Program-made: the position numbers and the translations under genes
Notes under the pieces: model-generated
The model's input: the letters and a program-made list of their open reading frames with translations, nothing else
What the model was told of the DNA's origin: nothing
Databases searched by the model: none
Assembly (NCBI GenBank): GCA_963841885.1
Contig: CAWJEK010000015.1
Coordinates: forward strand, 1 to 64,000
Direction: 5' to 3'
DNA length: 64,000 bases
Origin: Bog-756 sp963841885
GTDB taxonomy: Bacteria; Actinomycetota; Acidimicrobiia; Acidimicrobiales; RAAP-2
Shown here: positions 8,376-18,057 of the stretch, piece after piece
Numbering within the stretch: the stretch's first letter is position 1
Layout of the letters: every line of letters starts with the position of its first letter

Positions 8376-9452
8376 GTGCTCAACGACCGCCTGACGTCCC
8401 GCCTGGTCGACCTGGAGCAGGAGTACGAGTCGGTGTTGGCCGAGCTCAACGACCCCGACCTCTCGTCGGATCCGAAGCGCCTGCGCGAGGTGTCGCGCCG
8501 CCACCGGGAGCTCGAGGAGGTCGTCGGCTGCTTCCGTCGGCTCGAGGGGGCCCGGTCCGACCTCGAGACCGCCCGGGAGATGGTCACGGACTCGGCGGGG
8601 GGCGAGCGCGAGCTGGCCCAGGCGGAGGTCGCCCAGGCGGAGAGCGACGTGGCCCGGCTGGAGGAGGAGCTCCGGCTCCTCCTGGTGCCGCGGGACCCCA
8701 ATGCCGGCCGCAACGTGATCCTCGAGATCCGCGGGGCCGAGGGGGGCGAGGAGGCCAACCTCTTCGCCAAGGACCTGTTCGACATGTACAGCCGCTATGC
8801 GGCGGCCAAGGGTTGGAAGATCGAGGTGCTGTCGTCCAGCCCGTCGGAGCGCGACGGGCTCAACGAGATCACCTTCCTGGTCAAAGGGGACGACGCCTGG
8901 CAGCGCCTCGAGCACGAGGGCGGCCCCCACCGGGTCCAGCGGGTGCCGGTCACCGAGTCCCAGGGGAGGATCCACACCTCCTCGGCGGCCGTGGCCGTCC
9001 TGCCCGAGGCCGAGGAGGTCGATGTCGACATCGACCCCAACGACCTGAAGATCGACGTCTACCGGTCGACCGGCCCCGGCGGCCAGTCGGTCAACACGAC
9101 CGACTCGGCCGTCCGCATCACCCACCTGCCCACCGGCATCGTGGTGGCGATGCAGGACGAGAAGAGCCAGATCCAGAACCGGGCCAAGGCCATGATCGTG
9201 CTGCGGTCGAGGCTGCTCCAGGCCGAACAGGAGCGCCAGGCCGCCGAACTGTCGCAGCAGCGTCGCAGTCAGGTCGGTGGCGGCGGTCGCTCGGAGAAGA
9301 TCCGGACCTACAACTACAAGGAGAACCGGGTCACCGACCACCGCATCAAACTCACCCTGCACAAGCTCGACCGCGTCCTGATGGGCGACCTCGACGAGCT
9401 GACCGACGCGCTGATGGCCGACAAGCGCTACCGGCAGCTCGACGAGGGTTGA
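8376..9452 (+). CDS. prfA: Peptide chain release factor 1
   Basis: Reads UAA and UAG stop codons and triggers peptide release. It is RF1 and not RF2 because it carries PVT (in RVPVTESQGRIHTSS) where RF1 has PxT and RF2 has SPF. The catalytic GGQ lies in STGPGGQSVNTTDSAVRITH; the N-terminal coiled-coil domain and C-terminal domain are intact, and 358 residues is normal. The GTG at 8376 has no ribosome site but sits 7 nt after TACCCT (8363-8368), so a leaderless mRNA is likely. prmC, which methylates the GGQ glutamine, follows after 4 bp. Confidence 0.96.
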   Translation: MLNDRLTSRLVDLEQEYESVLAELNDPDLSSDPKRLREVSRRHRELEEVVGCFRRLEGARSDLETAREMVTDSAGGERELAQAEVAQAESDVARLEEELRLLLVPRDPNAGRNVILEIRGAEGGEEANLFAKDLFDMYSRYAAAKGWKIEVLSSSPSERDGLNEITFLVKGDDAWQRLEHEGGPHRVQRVPVTESQGRIHTSSAAVAVLPEAEEVDVDIDPNDLKIDVYRSTGPGGQSVNTTDSAVRITHLPTGIVVAMQDEKSQIQNRAKAMIVLRSRLLQAEQERQAAELSQQRRSQVGGGGRSEKIRTYNYKENRVTDHRIKLTLHKLDRVLMGDLDELTDALMADKRYRQLDEG

Positions 9453-9456
9453 GGCC

Positions 9457-10377
9457 GTGGTGACGACCGGCCCCGACCGCTCGGCCGCGCCGGGAGGGAC
9501 CCGGGCCGAGCTGGTGGCCGAGGTCGCCGACCGGGTGGGTTCGGTGCGGGAGGCGGGCTGGATCGTCGAGCACGCCGGGACGGTCACCGGCGGGGGAGCG
9601 CGCCGGTGTCCGCGACCTCTCGCTGGACCTGGCGGCGCGCCGGGCCTCGGGGGAGCCGCTGCAGTACGTGCTGGGCACGTGGCCGTTCCGTTCGGTGGAG
9701 TTGCACGTCGACCGCCGGGTGCTGATCCCCCGTCCGGAGACGGAGCAGGTCGTCGAGGTGGCCCTCGGAATGCTGGGTCGCCTCGCCGCCGCCCGACGCG
9801 CCACCGAGGGTGACGACGGTCCGCTCGTCTGCGTCGACCTGGGCACCGGTTCGGGGGCCATCGCCCTCTCCCTGGCCGTGGAGGGTGCGGCCTTCGGGCT
9901 GCCCCTCGAGGTGTGGGCGGTCGACTCCTCGCTCGATGCCCTGGACGTCACCCGGGCCAACCTCGAGGCGCTGGCCGCCCACGATCCCGTGGCCGCCGGC
10001 CGGGTGTCGCCGACCGCCGGGTCGTGGTTCGACGCCCTGCCCGGCCGCCTGCTCGGGGGTATCGACCTGGTGGTGTCGAACCCGCCGTACGTCTCCGATG
10101 ACGAGTACCCGGACCTCGAGCCGACAGTGCGTGAGTGGGAGCCCCGCTCGGCGCTGGTGGCGGGGCCGGGTCCCGGGGGCGGGCCCGGAATGGCCGACAT
10201 CGAGGCCGTGGTGTCCGGTGCGGTCGAGTGGCTCCGGCGGGACGGCGGCCTCGTGGTCGAGTTGTCCCCCCGCAGGCCGCCGACGCCGTCGCCGTCGCCC
10301 GCCGGGTCGGCTTCACCACGGTGGGGACGGCCCGCGACCTGGCCGGTCGGCTGCGCATGCTGGTGGCCGAGCGGTGA
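9457..10377 (+). CDS. prmC: Release-factor glutamine methyltransferase, frame broken twice
   Basis: SAM-dependent methyltransferase for the GGQ glutamine of RF1/RF2. The N-terminus (REAGWIVEHA) is in the frame of GTG 9457. The middle, with RRASGEPLQYVLG, the SAM motif CVDLGTGSGAIALSLA and the signature SNPPYV, is in the second frame. The C-terminus (AADAVAVARRVGFTTVGTARDLAGRLRML) returns to the first. Removing one G from the G5 run at 9592-9596 and adding one C to the C6 run at 10266-10271 gives a single normal PrmC of about 306 residues that ends 4 bp into tsaC. Two compensating homopolymer slips in a conserved gene look more like sequence errors than decay, but the sequence as given is disrupted. 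Confidence 0.88.
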
Positions 10378-11090
10378 CCCGGGTGCTGGTGGCGTCCGCC
10401 GCCGGGGCCGTGCGGGAGGCGGCCGGCGCGCTGGCCGACGGGTGGGTGGTGGCCGTGCCCACCGACACCGTGTACGGACTGGCCGTCGACCCCTCCCAGC
10501 CCGAGGCGGTGGCCCGGCTGTTCGCCCTCAAGGGTCGTCCGGCCGAGGTGCCGCTGCCCGTGCTCGTGTCGGGGTCGGAGCAGGTGGCCCTGGTCGCCGG
10601 CCGGCTGGGTCCGGCCGCCCGGCACCTGGCCGACCACCACTGGCCCGGGCCGCTGACGCTGGTGGTGCCGAGGCGGCGCGGCTTCACCGTCGACCTCGGT
10701 GGACCGCCGGCCGCCCGCCAGACGGTGGGTGTCCGCCGGCCGGACCACCCGGTGGTGGTCGCTCTCTGCGATCTGCTCGGACCGCTGGCCGTCACCAGCG
10801 CCAACCTCCACGGCGCCTCGCCGGCCACCACCGCCGCCGGGGTGGTGGCGGAGTTCGCGGGGGCCGACCAACCCGAGGTGGTGCTGGACGGCGGCACGTG
10901 CGACGGCGTCCCGTCGACCGTCGTCGAGTGCCGGGGACCGGCGTCACGGTGCCTGCGCGAGGGGGCGCTGGCGTGGGCCGACCTCCACGGCGACGGGCCG
11001 GGACCGTCCGGGGGCGGCGACGCGGGCGCCGACACCGGGGTTGACGGTGCCGGGTCCGGCGGGGGAGACTTGTGGGATGCAGCACGTTGA
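10374..11090 (+). CDS. tsaC: Threonylcarbamoyl-AMP synthase (Sua5/YrdC/YciO family)
   Basis: Makes threonylcarbamoyl-adenylate from threonine, bicarbonate and ATP for the t6A37 modification of ANN-decoding tRNAs. The 238-residue YrdC domain shows VAVPTDTVYGLAVD near the N-terminus, the nucleotide-binding LFALKGRP (KxR region), HHWPGPLTLVV and the SANLHG motif (S/T-x2). The C-terminal 25 residues are Gly/Asp-rich and probably disordered. The GTG start overlaps the prmC stop by 4 bp, an arrangement conserved in actinobacteria. Its last 14 bases overlap a small leader ORF, and the promoter of the next operon probably lies in its 3' end. Confidence 0.93.
   Translation: MTRVLVASAAGAVREAAGALADGWVVAVPTDTVYGLAVDPSQPEAVARLFALKGRPAEVPLPVLVSGSEQVALVAGRLGPAARHLADHHWPGPLTLVVPRRRGFTVDLGGPPAARQTVGVRRPDHPVVVALCDLLGPLAVTSANLHGASPATTAAGVVAEFAGADQPEVVLDGGTCDGVPSTVVECRGPASRCLREGALAWADLHGDGPGPSGGGDAGADTGVDGAGSGGGDLWDAAR
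11041..11070 (+). promoter_or_regulatory. Putative promoter of the leuB-ilvE-cimA attenuator leader
   Basis: TTGACG (11041-11046), 18 bp, then GAGACT (11065-11070), 6 nt before the leader ATG at 11077. The spacing would make the leader peptide mRNA leaderless. The -10 match is weak. Confidence 0.4.
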
Positions 11091-11127
11091 GTCGCACCGG
11101 CGCGTCGCCGTAGTGATTATCGATTAG
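11077..11127 (+). CDS. Attenuator leader peptide rich in Val/Ile codons
   Basis: A 16-codon ORF, MQHVESHRRVAVVIID, starts inside the 3' end of tsaC. It carries consecutive GTC GCC GTA GTG ATT ATC codons just before the stop. GTA and ATT are rare in this genome, which would sharpen ribosome stalling when charged tRNA-Val or tRNA-Ile is scarce. A 10-bp hairpin begins at the stop codon, followed by a U-tract terminator, and then leuB, ilvE and cimA. This is the classic layout of translation-controlled attenuation, as known for ilv and leu operons. It may be translated from a GGGGGAG site 9 nt upstream or be leaderless. Confidence 0.75.
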   Translation: MQHVESHRRVAVVIID

Positions 11128-11152
11128 GCACATACCTCTTCCGGTGTGTGCC
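11127..11152 (+). promoter_or_regulatory. Pause / anti-antiterminator hairpin of the attenuator
   Basis: GGCACATACC (from the last base of the leader stop) pairs with GGTGTGTGCC around the loop TCTTCC, a 10-bp stem with one G-U pair. A ribosome stalled at the Val/Ile codons would cover or free its left arm. Confidence 0.65.
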
Positions 11153-11158
11153 CCCTGA

Positions 11159-11182
11159 CCGTCCACCTGGTGGGCGGTTTTT
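11159..11182 (+). terminator. Intrinsic terminator of the attenuator
   Basis: CCGTCCA pairs with TGGGCGG around CCTGG and is followed directly by TTTTT. It is the only textbook hairpin-plus-T-tract terminator I found in the window, and it lies 138 bp before leuB rather than after a gene. Confidence 0.75.
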
Positions 11183-11319
11183 CAATTTCCCGACGCCCTC
11201 GGCGCGCCGGGCCGGTGCCCGGCAGGGCAGACTTCCCGGGCCGGAGTGCCGACGGACCCCGGCCGGGCATGGGACGACAGCGGTACACGGGACAGACGAG
11301 AGACAAGGACAGCAGACGA

Positions 11320-12339
11320 GTGAGCAGCTACAAGGTTGGCGTGATCGGTGGCGACGGGATCGGGCCCGAGGTGACGGCCGAGGCCCTCAAGGTCGTGGCC
11401 GCCGCCGGGGTGTCCCTCGACACCACCGACTACGAGCTCGGAGCGGACCACTACATCCGCACCGGTGAGGTGCTGCCCGACAGCGTGCTCGAGGAGTTGG
11501 GTGGCCAGGACGCCATCCTGCTCGGTGCCATCGGCGCTCCGGTGGGCTCCACCGAGGTCCCCCCGGGCACCCTGGAGCGGGGCATGCTGCTGCGTCTGCG
11601 GTTCGCCCTCGACCTGTACATCAACCTGCGTCCCTTCACCGGGGTGCCCGGGGCACCGGCCCCGGACTGCGATTTCGTGGTCATACGGGAGAACACCGAG
11701 GGCACCTACGCCGGCGAGGGCGGCTTCCTGCGCAAGGGCACCCCCCACGAGGTTGCCACCCAGGGATCGGTCAACACCCGCTTCGGCGTCGAGCGCTGTG
11801 CCCGGTTCGCGTTCGCACTGGCCGCCACCCGGGAGCGCCGCCACCTCACGCTCGTCCACAAGACGAACGTGCTCACCTTCGCCGGCGACCTGTGGCAGCG
11901 CACCGTCGACGAGGTGGCCGCGGACCACCCGGAGGTGACGAGGGACTACAACCACGTCGACGCCACCTGCATCTACCTGGTGGAGGACCCGGCCCGCTAC
12001 GACGTGATCGTGACCGACAACCTCTTCGGTGACATCATCACCGACCTGGCCGGGGCCATCGCCGGTGGCATCGGCTACGCGGCGTCGGCCAATCTCAACC
12101 CCGACCGCACGGGGCCGTCGATGTTCGAGCCGGTACACGGCGCCGCCAACGACATCGCCGGCACCGGCAAGGCCAATCCGGCCGCCGCCATCCGGTCGGC
12201 CGCCCTCATGCTCGACTTCCTCGGCGAGACCGAGGCCGCCACCGCGGTCACCACCGCGGTGACCGGATTCATCCACGACACCCCCGACCCGGCGCTCTCG
12301 ACCTCCGAGATCGGTGACGCCATCGCAGAAAGGCTCTGA
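11320..12339 (+). CDS. leuB: 3-Isopropylmalate dehydrogenase
   Basis: NAD-dependent oxidative decarboxylation of 3-isopropylmalate in leucine synthesis. The 339-residue protein has the beta-decarboxylating dehydrogenase pattern: GDGIGPEV at the N-terminus, MLLRLRFALDLYINLRP, the substrate loop RENTEGTYAGEGG, the metal site NLFGDIITDLA and the nucleotide loop EPVHGAANDIAGTGKANP. The frame is open from 11146, but the GTG at 11320 (AAGGA 10 nt upstream) gives the correct N-terminus; upstream codons lie in the leader. The family also includes isocitrate and tartrate dehydrogenases, but ilvE and cimA next door support LeuB. In an operon that also carries citramalate synthase it could act on methylmalate as well. 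Confidence 0.9.
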   Translation: MSSYKVGVIGGDGIGPEVTAEALKVVAAAGVSLDTTDYELGADHYIRTGEVLPDSVLEELGGQDAILLGAIGAPVGSTEVPPGTLERGMLLRLRFALDLYINLRPFTGVPGAPAPDCDFVVIRENTEGTYAGEGGFLRKGTPHEVATQGSVNTRFGVERCARFAFALAATRERRHLTLVHKTNVLTFAGDLWQRTVDEVAADHPEVTRDYNHVDATCIYLVEDPARYDVIVTDNLFGDIITDLAGAIAGGIGYAASANLNPDRTGPSMFEPVHGAANDIAGTGKANPAAAIRSAALMLDFLGETEAATAVTTAVTGFIHDTPDPALSTSEIGDAIAERL

Positions 12340-12342
12340 GCC

Positions 12343-13261
12343 ATGCCCATCACCCCGACCGAGAAGATCTGGATGGACGGTGAGTTCGTCGATTGGGCGG
12401 ATGCCACCGTGCACGTGCTGACGCACACCATGCACTACGGCTCCGGCGTGTTCGAGGGCATCCGGGCGTACCCGACCGACCGCGGCGTGGCCGTCTTCCG
12501 ACTGCGCGAGCACATCGAGCGGCTCTTCGCCTCGGCGTCGGTGTTCCTCATCGACATCCCCTTCAGCGTCGACGACGTGGTGGAGGCCACCCGGGAACTG
12601 GTCCGGATCAACGGCATGTCGGACGGCTGCTACATCCGCCCGATCGTCTACCTCGGCTACGGGGAGATGGGTCTGAACCCGATCCCCTGTCCGGTCAACG
12701 TCTCGGTGGCCTGCTGGCCGTGGGGGACCTACCTGGGTGACGACGGCGTGGCCAACGGCGTGTCGATGAAGATCTCCTCGTGGCGCCGCCACGACCCCAA
12801 CGCCGTCCCGACGGCGGCCAAGGGCACCGGCATGTACGTGAACTCGTCCCTCGCCAAGGTGGAGGCCATCAAGGCCGGCTACGACGAGGCCATCCTGCTG
12901 GCCCCCGACGGCAACATCAGCGAGTGCACGGGCGAGAACATCTTCGTGGTGCGCGACGGACTCCTGCTCACCCCGCCGAGCTCGGACTCGGGGGCGCTCG
13001 AGGGGATCACCCAGAAGTCGGTCGAGCGGATCGCCCGCGATCTCGGTCACGAGGTCCACCACCGCCAGCTCATCCGCACCGACCTGTACACCGCCGACGA
13101 GGCCTTCCTCACGGGCACGGCGGCCGAGGTGGTGCCGATCCGGGCGGTCGACGACCGTACGGTGGGCGCCGGTAAGCCGGGCCCGATCACCCAGAAGATC
13201 CAGCAGACCTACTTCGCCGCGGTGCGCGGCGAGCTGGACCAGTACAAGGACTGGTTGGACT

Positions 13262-13272
<11 letters not shown>
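12343..13272 (+). CDS. ilvE: Branched-chain amino acid aminotransferase
   Basis: Class IV PLP aminotransferase that interconverts Val, Ile and Leu with their 2-oxo acids. The 309-residue form starts with the strand IWMDGEFVDWADATVHVLTH and the MHYGSGVFEGIRAY motif. GMYVNSSLAKVEAIKAGYDEAILL carries the PLP lysine (in NSSLAK), and SECTGENIFVV is the class signature. It starts 3 bp after the leuB stop, and its 3' end overlaps cimA by 11 bp, so the three genes form a tight operon under the upstream attenuator. Confidence 0.95.
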
Positions 13273-15097
<1,825 letters not shown>

Positions 15098-15100
15098 GGC

Positions 15101-15119
15101 GGTGTCCGGACTGGACACC
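15101..15119 (+). terminator. Hairpin after cimA
   Basis: Perfect 7-bp arms GGTGTCC and GGACACC around GGACT, 3 bp after the cimA stop. No T tract. Confidence 0.45.
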
Positions 15120-15214
15120 CGTCCCCGCCGCATGGCACGTTCTTGCCCACGTCGACGGCCGGGTGACGGCCCGACCGCCGACCGATGCACCACCCCGCGA
15201 TCCAGGAGCACCCG

Positions 15215-15736
15215 GTGACCCAGCCCAGTTTCGTTCCCGTCGTCGAGGCGGACCAGGTCCGTCGCGCCTACCAGCTGCACGTGCCGGAGATCTGGACGAC
15301 GTCGCGCCCCTCCGAGGTGACCGGCACCCGGCAGCCGGCGGGTGCCTTCCTGGGCACCCCCGGTCCCGACCAGGGCTTCGCCCTCAAGCTGGCCCGGCGT
15401 TTCGAGGACCGGCTGGTGCTCCTCCCCGGTGAGCACGCCGAGGACGCCCAGTGGGGCTGTACCGCGGTGGCCATGCGGCGGTCGGCCCTCTTCGGTCGAG
15501 CGCCGGTCATCCACGACCTCACCCTGGCCTTCACCCTGTGGGGATTCCTGGACGGGGCCCCCGCCGACCTGCAGGCCGTCCGCGAGCCGCTCTTCCGTTC
15601 GGCTTCGCACCACTACCAGGTGCAGCGCACGATCGCCGGTTGCGTACCCGAGGCCACGCTGCGTCTGACTCCGGACCAGGTGGCCGAGCGGCTGGGCGAG
15701 TGGCGGTCGCTGCTCGTGCTCCCCGCGCACGACTGA
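15215..15736 (+). CDS. Conserved-looking hypothetical protein
   Basis: A 173-residue cytosolic-looking protein with no signal peptide, membrane segment or cofactor motif I recognise. Visible landmarks are VRRAYQLHVPEIWTTSRP near the N-terminus, DQGFALKLARRF, LALKL-like helices and a TPDQVAERLGEWRSLL C-terminal helix. Codon use is strongly GC3-rich, as in its neighbours, so it is a real gene. I chose GTG 15215 because AGGAG lies 6 nt upstream; an ATG at 15185 in the same frame lacks a ribosome site. It follows the cimA hairpin and is probably its own unit. Function unknown. Confidence 0.75.
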   Translation: MTQPSFVPVVEADQVRRAYQLHVPEIWTTSRPSEVTGTRQPAGAFLGTPGPDQGFALKLARRFEDRLVLLPGEHAEDAQWGCTAVAMRRSALFGRAPVIHDLTLAFTLWGFLDGAPADLQAVREPLFRSASHHYQVQRTIAGCVPEATLRLTPDQVAERLGEWRSLLVLPAHD

Positions 15737-15930
15737 CCCGTAGCTCGCCGACCCCACCGGTCGGGAGCCGGTCCGCGTCCGTCCGTCCCGAGGACCCCGA
15801 CTGATCGGATCGGCGCTGGGTCAGCGGTCGTTCCTCGCCGGGAAGGCGTCAGCCGGAGGCCCTCGACGAGACGGTGGGAGGGCGGACGGTGCCGCCGGTC
15901 GACGCCGGCGGTGGTGGGCGGTGGCCCGGT

Positions 15931-16359
15931 TCAGCGGTGCAGCCGCCAGCGCTTCTTGGCCGAAGCCCCGGTGAAGGCACCGACCTCGGCCGGCGTGCGG
16001 GCCGACGAGGAGACCAGCTCCCGATCGGAGGGACGTCCGGCGTAGGCGGGGACGTCGAGCCCCGAGCGGGCCTCGCCGTCCGCGTAGTGGACGGTCACCA
16101 CGTTGGCGAGTGCGTTCCCGGCGACGGCCTGCTGGAACAGGTCGGGGTACATCGGGCCGGCCTCGGGACGGTGGTCGGACTCGCCGCTCCAGGTGGGCTT
16201 GACGGGAAGCTCGGGGACGGCCGTCGGATCGAGGGCCGGGGCCGCGATCGGGCCGCCCTCCGGAGATACGCCCATGTCGGTGGCGATGGCCCGCCAGTCC
16301 GGATCGGCGAGATCCACCTCGGGTACGGGGGCGGGCGGGGTCGGCAACTCAGTCGTCAT
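15931..16359 (-). CDS. Hypothetical protein, Pro/Ala-rich N-terminus
   Basis: A 142-residue product starting MTTELPTPPAPVPEVDLADP, then a mixed region with HYADGEARSGLDVP and a basic end SAKKRWRLHR. I recognise no domain. Third codon positions are GC-rich on this strand, and GGAG lies 8 nt before the chosen ATG, so coding is likely. A longer frame back to 16422 has no ribosome site. It is divergent from the acyl-CoA dehydrogenase gene and convergent with the preceding hypothetical. The opposite strand is also open, but its translation is Gly/Arg-rich and shadow-like. Confidence 0.6.
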   Translation of the reverse strand: MTTELPTPPAPVPEVDLADPDWRAIATDMGVSPEGGPIAAPALDPTAVPELPVKPTWSGESDHRPEAGPMYPDLFQQAVAGNALANVVTVHYADGEARSGLDVPAYAGRPSDRELVSSSARTPAEVGAFTGASAKKRWRLHR

Positions 16360-16542
16360 CGGCTTCTCCAGCTGTTCGGGTACGTCTATCGACCCGGGAC
16401 GATCCCCGGGCTCTTGGAGCATCGGCCATTACGGGCCCCGTCTTGAGTGATTGACCTCCTTCGGCCCTCCCGTGGTGTGCCCGGGGGCGTCCCACGGGGC
16501 CGATTCTCGGTGGGCCGGGTAGGCCTGGAGGTGACCGGCCGG

Positions 16543-16548
16543 TAACTT
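16543..16548 (+). promoter_or_regulatory. -10 box of the acyl-CoA dehydrogenase gene
   Basis: TAACTT ends 7 nt before the ATG at 16556, with no ribosome site between: a leaderless start. Confidence 0.5.
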
Positions 16549-16555
16549 AGGGGGC

Positions 16556-17704
16556 ATGGAGACCGCGTTCGCCCTGTCCGAGACCCACCGCCAGTTCCGC
16601 GACACCCTGCGACGGTTCGCCGAGGAGCGGGTGGCGCCGCACGCGGCGGCCGCCGACCGTGACTCCGCCTACCCCCAGGCCTCGTTCGACGCCTGCCGCG
16701 AGCTCGAGCTGTGCGCCCTCGGTATCCCCGAGGCCTACGGGGGCGCCGGTGCCGACATGGTGACGCAGGCCATCACGGCCGAGGAGATCGCCCGCGTGTG
16801 CGCCTCTACGGCGGTGACCCTGCTCATCACCAAACTCGGCATGCTGCCCGTCATGAACTGGGCCAGCGAGGAGCTCAAGCAGGCCTACCTCCCGAAGATG
16901 GCGTCCGGGGAGTACCAGGCCAGCTATTGCCTGTCCGAGGCCGACGCCGGCTCGGACGTCGCTTCCATGCGGACCCGGGCGGTGCGGGACGGTGACGACT
17001 ACGTGCTCACCGGGGCGAAGCACTGGATCACCAACGCCGGGGTGTCCGACACGTACACGGTGTTCGCGGTGACCGACCCCGAGTCGGGACGCCGGGGCAT
17101 CAGCTGTTTCCTGGTCGAGGCCGGATGGGGGGTGGAGGTGGGGAAGCACGAGGACAAGATGGGCCTGCGGGGGAGTCCGACGGCCGCCGTCACCTTCGAC
17201 GGGGTGCGGGTGCCCCGCTCGCACCTCATCGGTGAGGAGGGCCAGGGTTTCACGATCGCCATGCACACCCTCGACCGCAGCCGGCCGACCATCGGTTCCC
17301 AGGCCGTGGGCATCGCCCAGGGGGCCATCGACGCAGCCGTCGACTACATGCGGGAGCGCACCGCCTTCGGCAAGCCGATCGCCGACCTCCAGGGGTTGCG
17401 GTTCATGGTGGCCGACATGGCCATGCGGACCGAAGCGGCCCGGACAATGACCTACCGGGCGTGTTCGCTGATCGACAACGGCGACCCCGAAGGGGAGCTC
17501 ACCACCGTCGGCGCCATGGCCAAGTGCTTCGCCTCCGACACCGCCATGGCCGTGACCACCGACGCCGTCCAACTGCTCGGCGGCTACGGGTACACGAAGG
17601 ACTTCCCGGTGGAGCGCTTCATGCGCGACGCCAAGATCACGCAGATCTACGAGGGGACGAATCAGATCCAGCGGGTGGTGATCGCCAAGGGACTGCTGGG
17701 GTGA
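16556..17704 (+). CDS. Acyl-CoA dehydrogenase
   Basis: FAD enzyme that introduces the trans-2 double bond into acyl-CoA. The 382 residues have the full family pattern: N-terminal helices, the signature YCLSEADAGSDVASM, the FAD/substrate strand GAKHWITNAGVSD, the C-terminal helical domain with LGGYGYTKDFPVERFMRDA, and the catalytic base E366 in QIYEGTNQIQR, the position used by short/medium-chain and butyryl-CoA dehydrogenases. The exact chain length is not readable. It stands alone behind a leaderless-type promoter. The last 70 bp of the gene are repeated 3.7 kb downstream, beyond the cyclase gene. Confidence 0.93.
   Translation: METAFALSETHRQFRDTLRRFAEERVAPHAAAADRDSAYPQASFDACRELELCALGIPEAYGGAGADMVTQAITAEEIARVCASTAVTLLITKLGMLPVMNWASEELKQAYLPKMASGEYQASYCLSEADAGSDVASMRTRAVRDGDDYVLTGAKHWITNAGVSDTYTVFAVTDPESGRRGISCFLVEAGWGVEVGKHEDKMGLRGSPTAAVTFDGVRVPRSHLIGEEGQGFTIAMHTLDRSRPTIGSQAVGIAQGAIDAAVDYMRERTAFGKPIADLQGLRFMVADMAMRTEAARTMTYRACSLIDNGDPEGELTTVGAMAKCFASDTAMAVTTDAVQLLGGYGYTKDFPVERFMRDAKITQIYEGTNQIQRVVIAKGLLG
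17635..17704 (+). repeat. Direct repeat copy A (3' end of the acyl-CoA dehydrogenase gene)
   Basis: Seventy bases from GATCACGCAGATC to the TGA stop are repeated at 21390-21459 with two mismatches. Here they are the functional end of the gene. Confidence 0.9.
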
Positions 17705-18057
17705 CCCATTCGCCCAGGTAGACGGCCAATGCGTCTCGGACATTCCGGCTCGATGATGGCTCCGGTCGGGGCGTCCCTGCGCGCCAGGAATCGAGTTCAT
17801 CGTGGGATTCCTGGCGGTCGGTGTCGGGGTTCCGCCGTGACCTCGGCCGGTGCGCGGACTCGTCATGGACGAAGTCCACGGCGAGACGCGACCGGACCGC
17901 GCCGACGCTGCGTCGGTCGGCTGGGCCCGACCGTCCGTCGGGATCCGGAGCCCGCCGGGCGCTGCTGGCTGGTGCCTGCTCCCGATGGTGCGGTTGCCGA
18001 CGCCCGGAGGTGCGTTCCGTCCGAGCCGGATTCCCAGCCCACAGGTAGCCTTGCTTC
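17705..18057 (+). other. Intergenic region with hairpin, before the cyclase gene
   Basis: 353 bp without a gene I can support. It holds a perfect 11-bp inverted repeat, CGCCAGGAATC (17782-17792) and GATTCCTGGCG (17806-17816), with a 13-nt spacer, which may terminate the dehydrogenase transcript or bind a protein. Its other end carries TAGCCT (18046-18051), 6 nt before the cyclase ATG. It begins exactly where direct-repeat copy A ends. Confidence 0.6.

Noticed and set aside
9810..10373. Treating the frame 9810-11090 as one 426-residue protein
   Set aside because: Only the part from GTG 10374 has family features (TsaC); the earlier part is an out-of-frame reading of prmC.
11146..11319. N-terminal extension of LeuB to base 11146
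   Set aside because: These codons fall on the attenuator terminator and give an Arg/Pro-rich sequence unlike any LeuB; GTG 11320 fits the family.
15874..16446. Plus-strand frame overlapping the hypothetical at 15931-16359
   Set aside because: Low-complexity Gly/Arg translation; the minus strand has the better codon pattern and a ribosome site.
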